A stretch of DNA of 25,887 bases from an uncultured Francisella sp. (GCA_905373555.1 CAJPTP010000001.1:1-25887); one strand, 5' to 3'. Shown: positions 14,217-22,161, numbered from the stretch's first letter. Made by a program: numbers and translations. The notes: generated from the letters alone by a model not told the origin.

Positions 14217-14882
14217 CTAAGCCTGCGGCAGCTTGCCGCAGGCGATCAGCATGCGGCGAAACGCTTGGACGGCGCCTTCGGGATCGTCGCTCAAAGTCAC
14301 GGCGCGCACCACCGCGATCGAATCCACGCCGCAGGCCAAAACGCTTTCCGCATTGCCCAAGTCGATTCCGCCGATCGCGACGATCGGCGCGGAGCTTTCG
14401 GATCGGATGCGCCGAACGTAGGCCTTGAGCTTGCCCAAACCCTGCGGCTTGGTGGGCATGACCTTGGTGGCAGTGGGGAAAATCGCCCCGATGGCCATAT
14501 AGCTGGGGCGCAGCGCCAAAGCCCGGTCGATTTCGCCGTCGGCGTGGGTGCTCACGCCCAAACGCAGCCCCGCCTCTTTGATCGCCTCGACGTCCGCCGA
14601 ATCCAAATCCTCTTGGCCCAAGTGGACGCCGAAAGCCCCCTCCTCGATCGCCAAGCGCCAATGATCGTCGATCATCAGCATCGCGCCCGTGCCCTCAACG
14701 GCGCGCAGGGCGGCTCGGATTTCCGACCGCAGCGCCTCGCCGGCAAGATCCTTGCGGCGCAGCTGCACCGTGTCGGCCCCCGCGCGCGCCGCGCGCGCCA
14801 CCCACGACGCGTCGGGCGCGACGACGTAAAAGCCCATCGGCCGGGGCATCGGCGCAAAACCGCCATAAGCGTCGTCAATCAT
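14217..14882 (-). CDS. thiE: Thiamine-phosphate synthase
   Basis: A 221-residue cytoplasmic TIM-barrel enzyme joining hydroxymethylpyrimidine diphosphate and the thiazole phosphate to give thiamine phosphate. Family motifs are DTVQLRRKD (37-45), the IDDHWRLAIEEGAFGVHLGQ segment with the pyrophosphate/Mg region HLGQEDLD (87-94), GVSTH, YMAIGAIFPTATK and APIVAIGGI. ATG 14882 has an AAAGGAG site; the open frame to 15023 upstream is Arg/Ala-rich and unsupported. Thiamine genes often cluster, but here thiE stands alone between the NlpD-like gene (convergent, 68 bp) and rpsT (divergent). The leader was searched by eye for a TPP riboswitch and none was seen. A perfect 10-bp inverted repeat lies in its last codons. 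Confidence 0.93.
   Translation of the reverse strand: MIDDAYGGFAPMPRPMGFYVVAPDASWVARAARAGADTVQLRRKDLAGEALRSEIRAALRAVEGTGAMLMIDDHWRLAIEEGAFGVHLGQEDLDSADVEAIKEAGLRLGVSTHADGEIDRALALRPSYMAIGAIFPTATKVMPTKPQGLGKLKAYVRRIRSESSAPIVAIGGIDLGNAESVLACGVDSIAVVRAVTLSDDPEGAVQAFRRMLIACGKLPQA
14221..14243. repeat. Perfect 10-bp hairpin at the 3' end of thiE
   Basis: GCCTGCGGCA (14221-14230) and TGCCGCAGGC (14234-14243) flank a 3-nt loop within the codons for the ThiE C-terminus (ACGKLPQA). It sits between convergent stops. There is no adjacent T-tract, so intrinsic termination is doubtful. Confidence 0.5.
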
Positions 14883-15029
14883 TGCCGTCTCCTTTCGTCT
14901 TGGCCCGCAAAGCCGCGCGGTTTTCGGCCCTTTCGATCGTTTTGCGCGCGCATTGCGCCGCGCGCCGCCTCTGCCCGGCCGCAGGCGCCGCGCAAGCCCG
15001 GCGGGCGGCGGCGCGCGGGGCAAAGGGCG

Positions 15030-15058
15030 ATTATAATTGCGCCTTTGCGCGCGCCCAA
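15030..15058 (-). promoter_or_regulatory. Promoter of thiE with a symmetric -10
   Basis: On the minus strand TTGGGC (15053-15058) is 17 nt from TATAAT (15030-15035). The same patch, ATTATAATT, also reads TATAAT on the plus strand (15032-15037), facing rpsT, but that side lacks a -35. The predicted thiE leader is about 140 nt. Confidence 0.5.
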
Positions 15059-15104
15059 AGCGGCGCGCTTTTGCGTCGCTTTGGGCGCCAAGCGCCCCCG
15101 GCGT

Positions 15105-15132
15105 TTGCGCTTGATTTCAAACGCGCTACAAT
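15105..15132 (+). promoter_or_regulatory. Promoter of rpsT
   Basis: TTGCGC (15105-15110), a 16-nt spacer, then TACAAT (15127-15132), about 85 nt before the rpsT ATG. A small GGGCGC/GCGCCC hairpin lies just upstream at 15083-15097. Confidence 0.55.
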
Positions 15133-15222
15133 TCGAGGCTATTTTTCCGCAGGCGAGACTCTCGCCCCAGGCGCCGCCAAGCGCCGCGAAACACGATATT
15201 CAAGTTTTGGAGATTTCCCAGC

Positions 15223-15510
15223 ATGGCTAACTCAGCGCAGGCTCGCAAACGCGCGCGCCAGTCCATCAAGCGCAACTTGCGCAACACGCAGCAACGCACC
15301 CAATACAGAACCGCCGTCAAGAAGATCATCAAGGCCATTGAGGCCGGCGACAAAGCCGCCGCGCAGGCCCAGTTCGTCGAGTCGGTCAAGATCATCGACC
15401 GCATCGCCGACAAAGGCATCTTCCACAAGAACAAAGCGGCCCGCCAAAAGAGCCGCCTGTCCGCCCGCATCAAAGCCATGGGCGGGAACGACGCCAAGCA
15501 AGGCGCCTGA
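15223..15510 (+). CDS. rpsT: 30S ribosomal protein S20
   Basis: A 95-residue basic protein of the small ribosomal subunit that binds 16S rRNA. It begins MANSAQARKRARQ and has the family pattern NLRNTQQRTQYRTAVKK in helix 1 and IADKGIFHKNKAARQKSRLS near the C-terminus. Length is slightly above E. coli S20 (87), as usual in betaproteobacteria. The ATG at 15223 has GGAG upstream with good spacing. It is divergent from thiE. The 14-bp stem at 15618-15648 probably ends this transcript, leaving the DUF502 gene as a separate or read-through unit. Confidence 0.96.
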   Translation: MANSAQARKRARQSIKRNLRNTQQRTQYRTAVKKIIKAIEAGDKAAAQAQFVESVKIIDRIADKGIFHKNKAARQKSRLSARIKAMGGNDAKQGA

Positions 15511-15617
15511 CCCCCGCTCGGGGCGACCCGAAATGAGGGCGCAAGCGGCGAAATCTCCCGCATCGACTCGCAAGGGCAATGGACGGGAATCGGCGCGCCC
15601 CAAATTGCCTTCGCGCG

Positions 15618-15650
15618 ACGGCCGTTCGGATCGAATCCGAACGGCCGTTT
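15618..15650 (+). terminator. Long perfect hairpin after rpsT
   Basis: A perfect 14-bp stem (ACGGCCGTTCGGAT, 15618-15631, with its complement at 15635-15648) and a CGA loop, followed by TTGCTTTG. The T-tract is weak but the stem is very strong. It lies 108 nt past the rpsT stop. Confidence 0.68.
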
Positions 15651-15770
15651 GCTTTGCGCGGGCAAAAAAATAGAATAAGGGGCTTTCGGCCGGCTTGCAA
15701 CGGCGGCCGGCCAAACGTCGACCCCAAGCGCGGGCGCCGGTTTGCCCGCCAAGGCGATTGCGAGGATCCC

Positions 15771-16649
15771 ATGCCCAACGACAAAATGCTGGAGTACATC
15801 TACTACGGCGTCGAAACCCTTTTGGTCTTGGTCGCGATTTATTTCGCCTTCGCCCTCATCGGCCGCCTCTTTTCCTCCCAGCACGACCGCCTCGTCACGC
15901 GCTTCGGACTCAAGCGCAACATCGTCGCGGGCTTGCTCGTGTGGCTGCCCATCATCGTGACGATGTGGCTGATCGCTTTGATCGTCGATTACTCCGACAA
16001 GCTGATCAAGCTGCTGCCGCTTCGGCTGCAGCCCGACCAATTTTTGGGCTACGAGGTGCCGGGCTACGGGATCCTCATCGCCATCGCCATCTTGTTTCTC
16101 TCGGGCCTGTTCGCGACCAATGTGCTCGGCGGCAAGATCATCGGCCTGTGGGACAGGATGCTGGGCCATATCCCCGTGGTGAAGTCGGTTTACGGCGGCG
16201 TCAAGAAAATCTCCGAATCCCTGCTTTCCGATTCCCGGCAATCCTTCAAGACCCCGATCTTGGTGCAGTTTCCGCACCCGGGCTGCTGGACGGTCGCCTT
16301 CGTCACGGGCGACGTCCTGTCCGACGCGATCCCGGGCGAAAAACCCGAGGATCGGATCGCCGTGTACGTGCCCACGACCCCCAACCCCACCAGCGGCTAC
16401 TACATCATGGCGCGCGTCGAAGACACGCTGCCTTTGCCCATCAGCGTCGACGACGCCTTGAAGTACGTGATTTCCTTGGGCATGGTGGCGCCGGGCGCCG
16501 ATGACGCCGGCGCGGAGGCGTCCGGCGCGAAAGCGGAAAAAGCCGGAAAAGCCGAGAAAGCTGAGAAAACCGGCAAGACAGAAGCGGCGATGAAAACGGG
16601 GGAGCCCCGGGGCGACGGCGCGGACCGATCCGTCCAAGACAAGAGCTGA
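15771..16649 (+). CDS. DUF502 family inner-membrane protein
   Basis: A 292-residue protein. Two hydrophobic segments near the N-terminus (about 12-30 and 46-70; LVLVAIYFAFALIGRLF, IVAGLLVWLPIIVTMWLIAL) are followed by a third (about 98-118). Then comes the family signature HIPVVKSVYGGVKKISESLL, and FKTPILVQFPHPGCWTVAFV in the conserved soluble part. DUF502 proteins have no established biochemical function. From about residue 242 the tail is low-complexity Ala/Lys/Glu/Gly (KAEKAGKAEKAEKTGKTEAA), unlike the compact family ending. ATG 15771 has GAGG at the correct distance; the frame open from 15579 crosses the upstream hairpin. A DUF502 gene directly before aspS is an arrangement I associate with betaproteobacteria. 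Confidence 0.88.
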   Translation: MPNDKMLEYIYYGVETLLVLVAIYFAFALIGRLFSSQHDRLVTRFGLKRNIVAGLLVWLPIIVTMWLIALIVDYSDKLIKLLPLRLQPDQFLGYEVPGYGILIAIAILFLSGLFATNVLGGKIIGLWDRMLGHIPVVKSVYGGVKKISESLLSDSRQSFKTPILVQFPHPGCWTVAFVTGDVLSDAIPGEKPEDRIAVYVPTTPNPTSGYYIMARVEDTLPLPISVDDALKYVISLGMVAPGADDAGAEASGAKAEKAGKAEKAEKTGKTEAAMKTGEPRGDGADRSVQDKS

Positions 16650-16754
16650 AACGGCGGCCCCAACCGAGCAGGCGAGCCTTCGGATCCGCCGCAAGCCGCC
16701 TCGCGCCCGCGGCTTGCCTTGGGGCGGCGGATCGGGCGGGCTTTGCCTTTCGCC

Positions 16755-16776
16755 TTGCATTCAATTGTATTAAAAT
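16755..16776 (+). promoter_or_regulatory. AT-rich promoter region of aspS
   Basis: The sequence TTGCATTCAATTGTATTAAA, ending in AAAATGGC, is the only AT-rich patch in the 241-bp gap before aspS. TAAAAT (16771-16776) is the likely -10. The best -35 at proper spacing (TTTCGC, 16748-16753) is weak. Confidence 0.4.
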
Positions 16777-16890
16777 GGCCGATTCGCGGCGCGACAGGCG
16801 CCGCTTTGACCGGGCGCGCGGCGGGCCGACCCCGCCGCCGAATTCGCTCGCCCCGACGCAGATCGGCGGGGCGCTCAAAGGCTTTTGCAC

Positions 16891-18693
16891 ATGAGAACGA
16901 ACTACTGCGGCTTGATCGACGAATCGTACGACAAGCAAACCGTGACCGTGAAAGGTTGGGTTCACCGCCGGCGCGATCACGGCGGCGTGATTTTCATCGA
17001 CTTGAGAGACCGGGAGGGCCTCGTCCAAGTGGTCGTCGACCCCGACACCCCCGAAGCTTTCAAAAAGGCCGATTCTTGCCGCAACGAGTACGTCTTGTCG
17101 GTCACGGGCGTGGTGCGCATGCGCCCCGAGGACGCCTACAACGAGAAGATGGTTTCGGGAAAAATCGAGTTGCTGGCCAAGGAAATCGAGGTGCTCAACG
17201 TCTCCGAGACGCCGCCGTTCCAAATCGACGACATGAACGTCTCCGAAAACGTGCGCCTGAAATACCGCGTGATCGACCTGCGCCGAGCCGAGATGCAGTC
17301 CAACCTGCGGCTGCGCTACAAAGTCGCGATGGAAACGCGCCGTTACCTCGACGACCACGGCTTCATCGACGTCGAGACGCCGATGCTGACCCGCTCGACC
17401 CCCGAGGGCGCCCGCGACTACCTCGTGCCCTCGCGCGTGCACCACGGCAAATTCTACGCCCTGCCCCAATCCCCGCAGCTGTTCAAGCAGCTGCTGATGG
17501 TGGCGGGCTTCGACCGCTACTACCAAATCACCAAGTGCTTCCGCGACGAGGACTTGCGGGCCGACAGACAGCCCGAGTTCACGCAGATCGATTTGGAGAC
17601 CTCATTCCTGGACGAAGGCGAGATCATGGATCTGGCCGAGGGGATGATCCGCCAAATCTTCAAAAACACGATGGGGATCGACATTCCCAAGCTCGAGCGC
17701 ATGCCCTACGGCGAGGCGATGGCGCTGTACGGCTCCGACAAGCCCGATTTGCGCTGCAAGCTCAAGTTCGTGGATCTGACCGAAGAGATGAAGGCCGAGA
17801 CGTTCAAGGTCTTCAATGAGGCGGCCAACATGAAAAACGGCCGCGTGGTCGCCCTGCGCGTGCCCAACGGCTCGAAGATCAGCCGCAAGGACATCGACGG
17901 GCTGACCGACTTCGTCGGCGTCTACGGCGCCAAGGGCTTGGCCTACATCAAGGTCAATGATCCGGCCAAGACCGCCAAGGGCGAGGACTGCGGCCTGCAG
18001 TCGCCCATCGTGAAGTTCTTGGGCGACGAGACGCTGAAAACCATCGTCGCCAAGACGGGCGCCCAAGCGGGCGACTTGGTCTTTTTCGGCGCGGGCCCGG
18101 AGAAGGTCGTCAACGAATCCATCGGCGCCTTGCGCGTGAAGCTGGGATTGGAGCGCGGCGAGGCAGACGGCTACTTTGAGCCCGGATGGCGATTCCTGTG
18201 GGTGGTCGATTTCCCCATGTTCGAGTGGGACGACCAAGAAAACCGCTGGAACGCCATGCACCACCCCTTCACCTGCCCCAAGCCCGGGCATGAGGATCTG
18301 ATGGAGACGGACCCCGAGCATTGCCTCGCGCGCGCCTACGACATGGTGCTCAACGGCTGGGAGCTCGGCGGCGGCTCGATCCGCATCCACAAAGCCGACA
18401 TTCAGGAGAAGGTTTTCAAGGCGTTGAAGATCACCCCCGAGCAGCAGCGCAACAAGTTCGGCTTCCTTCTGGACAGCCTCAAGTTCGGCGCCCCGCCGCA
18501 CGGCGGCTTGGCCTTCGGCTTGGATCGCATGATCACGCTGATGACGAAGTCGGATTCGATCCGCGACGTGATCGCCTTCCCCAAGACCAAGCTGGCGCAG
18601 TGCCTGTTGACCGACTCCCCCAACCAAGTCGACGAAGGCCAGCTGCGCGACTTGGGCCTAAGGCTGCTGCAAACCGCCAAGGCCAAGGACTGA
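16891..18693 (+). CDS. aspS: Aspartyl-tRNA synthetase, bacterial type
   Basis: A 600-residue class IIb synthetase that charges tRNA-Asp. The N-terminal anticodon-binding OB fold is MRTNYCG to about 110 (GWVHRRRDHGGVIFIDLRDR). Class II motif 2 is CFRDEDLRADRQPEFTQID (about 217-236). The bacterial GAD insertion lies in the middle (about 290-420), and motif 3 is GGLAFGLDRMITLM near 535-545. Length matches the family (about 590-600). ATG 16891 is preferred to the TTG at 16885, because family members begin MRTxYCG. Residue 30 is His, where the discriminating E. coli enzyme has Leu30 and the non-discriminating Pseudomonas enzyme has His; this suggests it may also charge tRNA-Asn, with GatCAB correcting Asp to Asn. 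A strong terminator follows at 18737. Confidence 0.97.
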   Translation: MRTNYCGLIDESYDKQTVTVKGWVHRRRDHGGVIFIDLRDREGLVQVVVDPDTPEAFKKADSCRNEYVLSVTGVVRMRPEDAYNEKMVSGKIELLAKEIEVLNVSETPPFQIDDMNVSENVRLKYRVIDLRRAEMQSNLRLRYKVAMETRRYLDDHGFIDVETPMLTRSTPEGARDYLVPSRVHHGKFYALPQSPQLFKQLLMVAGFDRYYQITKCFRDEDLRADRQPEFTQIDLETSFLDEGEIMDLAEGMIRQIFKNTMGIDIPKLERMPYGEAMALYGSDKPDLRCKLKFVDLTEEMKAETFKVFNEAANMKNGRVVALRVPNGSKISRKDIDGLTDFVGVYGAKGLAYIKVNDPAKTAKGEDCGLQSPIVKFLGDETLKTIVAKTGAQAGDLVFFGAGPEKVVNESIGALRVKLGLERGEADGYFEPGWRFLWVVDFPMFEWDDQENRWNAMHHPFTCPKPGHEDLMETDPEHCLARAYDMVLNGWELGGGSIRIHKADIQEKVFKALKITPEQQRNKFGFLLDSLKFGAPPHGGLAFGLDRMITLMTKSDSIRDVIAFPKTKLAQCLLTDSPNQVDEGQLRDLGLRLLQTAKAKD

Positions 18694-18736
18694 TCGGCCG
18701 ATCCGAGCAACGCTTGGCGCACGCGCCGCCAAGGGC

Positions 18737-18767
18737 AAAAAAAGGCTTCGCAAGAAGCCTTTTTTTT
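18737..18767. terminator. Terminator of aspS
   Basis: AAAAAAAGGCTTC (18737-18749), a GCAA loop, then GAAGCC followed by eight T (to 18767). The A-run and T-run pair, so it can work in both directions. It is 44 nt past the aspS stop. Confidence 0.92.
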
Positions 18768-18834
18768 GAGCCCGGAGCCAAAGCGCCGCAAAATCCATCC
18801 AAGCGCCGGCCCTCGGCCCCGACGGCAAGCGGCC

Positions 18835-18844
18835 GGGGGGGGGG
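18835..18844 (+). repeat. Homopolymeric tract of ten G upstream of thrB
   Basis: Ten consecutive G between the aspS terminator and the thrB start (ATG 18920), about 75 bp upstream of it. The AT-richer segment 18867-18885 (GATTGTTTGACTTATTTTG) is the likely thrB promoter, so the tract would sit near or just above the -35 region. Confidence 0.85.
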
Positions 18845-18919
18845 ACGGAGCGAAGCGGGCGGCTTGGGATTGTTTGACTTATTTTGGCGGCGACGGCTCG
18901 ATCGTCGCGAGAGAACGAC

Positions 18920-19885
18920 ATGTCAGTGCTCACCACGGTCAGCCCCGACCAAATGCGGGAATACCTGAAGCTTTACGATTTGGGGCAGCTGCGCGCCATG
19001 CGCGGGATCCAAGCGGGGGTCACCAACACCAACTATTTCGTGGACACGGACAAGGGCCGTTATGTGCTGACGGTCTTTGAGACGCTCAAGCTCGATGAAA
19101 TCCCGTATTTCATGAAGCTTAAGCTTCATCTCAACTCAAGGGGGGTGGCATGCCCCGAGCCCATCGCGCTGAAAGACGGCAGGCTGTGCGCCGAGCTGTT
19201 GGGCAAGCCCGCGGCGCTGATCTCTCGGCTCAAAGGCGCCGAGACGGCCCGCCCCAACGCAAAGCAGTGCCGAGCCGTCGGGGCGATGCAGGCCAAAATG
19301 CACTTGGCGGGGGAAGGATCGGATCTGCGCATGAAAAACCCGCGCGGCTTCGCTTGGTGCAAGCTCGCCTACGACAAGGTGAAAAGCAAAATGGAGCCCG
19401 AGGAGTCCCAGGTTCTGGGCGAGGAGATCCGACATCTAAGCCAAGCCTTGGGCAAAATCGGCGGCGACGAGCCGGGGTCGGTCCCCGGCCTGCCTTGGGG
19501 CCCGATCCACGCGGATCTGTTCAAGGACAACGTGCTGCTCGACGGGGATGAGGTCGCGGGCTTCATCGACTTTTACTACGCCTGCGACGGCTATTTCGCC
19601 TACGACTTGGCCGTGTCGCTCAACGACTGGGCGCGCGACCCCGACAGCAACGAAATGATTCCGGAGTTGGAGGCGGCCTTCATGGAGGGCTATGAATCGG
19701 AGCGCCCGCTGAACCGCGCCGAAAAAGACAGCTTTTTGGACATGCGCCGCTGGGCTTGCGTGCGCTTTTGGACGTCGCGGCTGCTTGACTGGCACTTCCC
19801 GCCCGAAGGGGAGCTCACCTACGCCAAAGACCCGACGGTCTTTCGCGACCTCTTGCTCGCCATGCGCCGACTCGCGGGCGGCTGA
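18920..19885 (+). CDS. thrB: Homoserine kinase, APH-fold type
   Basis: A 321-residue kinase that phosphorylates homoserine in threonine synthesis. It belongs to the aminoglycoside phosphotransferase (APH) fold group of ThrB found in many proteobacteria, not the GHMP group of E. coli. Features: the N-terminal QAGVTNTNYFVDTDKGRYVL ATP-binding strand region; the catalytic loop HADLFKDNVLLDGD at about 196-209 (catalytic Asp198, Asn203); and the Mg-binding FIDFYYACDGYFAYDLAV segment. Length fits the family (about 310-330). ATG 18920 has only a GAGAGA site upstream. The gene has its own terminator (19902-19935), shared with the convergent M23 gene, and no thrA or thrC is near. A poly-G tract lies upstream. 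Confidence 0.92.
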   Translation: MSVLTTVSPDQMREYLKLYDLGQLRAMRGIQAGVTNTNYFVDTDKGRYVLTVFETLKLDEIPYFMKLKLHLNSRGVACPEPIALKDGRLCAELLGKPAALISRLKGAETARPNAKQCRAVGAMQAKMHLAGEGSDLRMKNPRGFAWCKLAYDKVKSKMEPEESQVLGEEIRHLSQALGKIGGDEPGSVPGLPWGPIHADLFKDNVLLDGDEVAGFIDFYYACDGYFAYDLAVSLNDWARDPDSNEMIPELEAAFMEGYESERPLNRAEKDSFLDMRRWACVRFWTSRLLDWHFPPEGELTYAKDPTVFRDLLLAMRRLAGG

Positions 19886-19901
19886 AATCCGCATCGCCGA
19901 C

Positions 19902-19935
19902 AAAAAAAAGACCGCCGAAAGGCGGCCTTTTTTTT
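19902..19935. terminator. Bidirectional terminator between thrB and the M23 peptidase gene
   Basis: Eight A, then a CCGCC / GGCGG stem with a GAAA tetraloop (one A-C mismatch below), then eight T. It lies between convergent stops (19885 and 19965) and has T-tracts on both strands, so it can end both transcripts. Confidence 0.93.
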
Positions 19936-19964
19936 GCGCGGCGCGCGGGCGCAGCGCGCCGGCG

Positions 19965-22037
19965 CTACTCGCCGCCCGCGTAATCGTTGGGGGAGCGGAT
20001 CAGCGTTTCCAAGGCCCCTTCGAACTCCACCACCTTCTTGGAAAAATCGTCGGCGTCCTCGACGCCGAGGAAGGGCGATCCCGCCAAGTTCAAGGCGGGG
20101 TCGACAGGGATGCCGTTGATGCGCACCTCGAAATGCAGATGCGGCCCCGTCGCAAAGCCCGTGGCGCCGACCAAGCCGATGACGTCGCCCGCCTTGACCT
20201 TTTGGCCGATCTTCAAGGGCGCGATCGCGCTCATGTGGGCGCTGTAGGTCGTGACGCCCTCGTCGTGGTCGAGCGCGACCATGATCCCGTAGCCGCCCCG
20301 CCGCCCCGCGTAGGCCACCGTCCCATCGCGAACGGCGCGAATGGGGGCGCCGCGCGGGGCGGCGTAATCGATCCCGGTGTGCATGCGCCACGAGCGGCGG
20401 ATCGGATGCAGGCGCATGCCAAACGGCGACGTCACGCGCAGCCGCTCCAAGGGCTTGACCTCGAAGCCGTCGATCCAAGTTATGCCCTGCTCGTCGTAGT
20501 AGCTGAAATTTTCCTCGCGGCCCTTGCTGTAGTGGTAGGACTTGAGCGTGCGCGGCGAGCCGTCTTTGTCGACGAAATCGACCCGGGCCGCGACGATGGG
20601 GCCCGTGCCGACGGGCTCGCCGTTGCGGGTGTACGCCTCGTAGATCAAAGCGACCTCGTCTCCGGGCTTGAGGTCGTTGAGCTTGACCTCCCTTTTAAAG
20701 ATTTGCCGCAGGCTTTCGCGAATGTCCAAAGGCGCGTCGTTTTTGGCCAAGGCGCCCGCGAACGACGAGGTGACCGTCGCCTTGCGCGCCATGAACACGC
20801 TTTCCGTGTCGCGCTTGCCCTCGTCGGGGCGCCACGCGCCATCCCTTTTGGAAAACGAGAACAGATTGTCCTCGCCATCCTCGGCGGCGACGAAATCGAC
20901 CGAGAACAGCTCGCCCATGGCGTTGACTTCAACATAAACCAAGCTGTCCTTTTTCAGCGTTCCCTCGCGCGGGGCGTCGGACGGGGAGGCTTGGGCGTAA
21001 GCCTTGAGCCAAGAAACAAAGCCGTCGGCCTCGAGCGCATCCGCGCCCGAGGCCAGCAGCGCTCGGCGCAGATCGCGGCTTTCGCCCGCATAGGCCAAGG
21101 CGCTGTGCGCGACCTCGTCCCGCTGCGCCGCCTCGCGCGGATCGGGCAGCTTCAGCGCCGGGCGAATGCGCTTTTGGACGGTTTTGGCGTTCGCGACGGG
21201 CGCGTCGACCGCGGGGTCGAGCAAAAACAAACCGACGAACAAGAACAGGGCGAACAAAGCGGCGCAAGCCGCGCTCAAGATCCGCAAGGACCGCAAAAGC
21301 CCGCGCCGGCGCAGCCGCGCCCAAGCCCAAACCGCGGCGGCCCAGCCGCGCAAGCGCTTTGGGGCGGAGCGCAAGGCGCCCCAGGCGCGCCGCGCCTCAA
21401 GCCGGGCTCGGGCCCGTCGGGCGAAGCGGCGCGTCTCGCGCGCGATCTGAGCCTCGGCGGCGCGGCGCGCTTTGTCCGCGCGCCGGCGCTCGCGCTCCTC
21501 TTCCTTGAGCCGGTGCCGCGCCGGCGGGTTTTCGTGGGCGCTTTCGCTTGAGGCGGCTTCGGCGCCCTTCCTCTCCCCCGCCGCTTCCCCTCCCCTAGCC
21601 TCTTTGTCGGCGCCCGATCGAGCCAAAGGGTCGGGGGCCGAGGAAGCCAAGGAAGCCGAGGAAGTCGAGGGAGCCGCGCAGTTCGCGGAAGCCGCCCGGG
21701 CGCCGAGGGCATCCTCGGTTGTCGAAGAAAGCGCCGGATCCCGGGCGCCCCAAGCGGATGTCGGGGCGGCTTCGGACCCGAACGGAGCCCCATCCTCGGC
21801 GCCGGCGCCGGCGAAACCGTCAGAAGGCTCAGAAGCGGGCGCGGGAGCGGGCGAGGGCGCGCCGCGCGCCGCGGCGGCCGGAATGCGGGCGGAAACAAGC
21901 GGATCGACAGGCGCCGCGGCGCTGTGTGCGGGCAAACCGATGGAATCGGGCGAAACTTCGGCGCCGTTTGGCTCCCCTTGGGTCTGCCCGAGCTCGCTTC
22001 CCGGCCCTGCGCCTTTGCGGCGCGAAAAAAACGACAT
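19965..22037 (-). CDS. Membrane-anchored M23 peptidoglycan endopeptidase (MepM-like)
   Basis: A 690-residue protein. Residues 1-160 are Ala/Pro/Ser/Glu-rich and probably disordered. A highly charged Arg/Glu region (about 165-255) is followed by a TM segment at about 262-285 (ILSAACAALFALFLFVGLFL). The periplasmic part contains an OapA/LysM-like substrate-binding region and a C-terminal M23 domain. All zinc ligands are present: RLHP, HTGID (about 551-555) and HLHFEV (about 634). It should therefore be an active DD-endopeptidase that opens peptidoglycan crosslinks for growth, unlike the degenerate NlpD-like protein at 13222. ATG 22037 (MSFFSRRKG) is preferred, with GGGGA 5 nt upstream; the frame extends to 22397 but overlaps hpt. 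The very long cytoplasmic N-terminus is unusual, since MepM-type enzymes usually start near the TM. TAAGAT at 22093-22098 is a possible -10. Confidence 0.9.
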   Translation of the reverse strand: MSFFSRRKGAGPGSELGQTQGEPNGAEVSPDSIGLPAHSAAAPVDPLVSARIPAAAARGAPSPAPAPASEPSDGFAGAGAEDGAPFGSEAAPTSAWGARDPALSSTTEDALGARAASANCAAPSTSSASLASSAPDPLARSGADKEARGGEAAGERKGAEAASSESAHENPPARHRLKEEERERRRADKARRAAEAQIARETRRFARRARARLEARRAWGALRSAPKRLRGWAAAVWAWARLRRRGLLRSLRILSAACAALFALFLFVGLFLLDPAVDAPVANAKTVQKRIRPALKLPDPREAAQRDEVAHSALAYAGESRDLRRALLASGADALEADGFVSWLKAYAQASPSDAPREGTLKKDSLVYVEVNAMGELFSVDFVAAEDGEDNLFSFSKRDGAWRPDEGKRDTESVFMARKATVTSSFAGALAKNDAPLDIRESLRQIFKREVKLNDLKPGDEVALIYEAYTRNGEPVGTGPIVAARVDFVDKDGSPRTLKSYHYSKGREENFSYYDEQGITWIDGFEVKPLERLRVTSPFGMRLHPIRRSWRMHTGIDYAAPRGAPIRAVRDGTVAYAGRRGGYGIMVALDHDEGVTTYSAHMSAIAPLKIGQKVKAGDVIGLVGATGFATGPHLHFEVRINGIPVDPALNLAGSPFLGVEDADDFSKKVVEFEGALETLIRSPNDYAGGE

Positions 22038-22161
22038 CGAAATCCCCAAATCGCGGGTCGACTGCGCCCCGCCTTGCGCATGCTTTGCGCCTATCTTAAC
22101 CGCGAGCGCCCTCGGCCCCGTTTGGCCTTGATCAAGCAGCCTGCCCGGGCGAAGCGCTGTG

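Noticed and set aside
14883..15029. TPP riboswitch before thiE
   Set aside because: The leader was read on the minus strand; the conserved CUGAGA element and the later pyrophosphate-sensor sequence of the THI box are absent.
15126..16760. A 544-codon minus-strand open frame
   Set aside because: Antisense to rpsT and the DUF502 gene, both clearly real.
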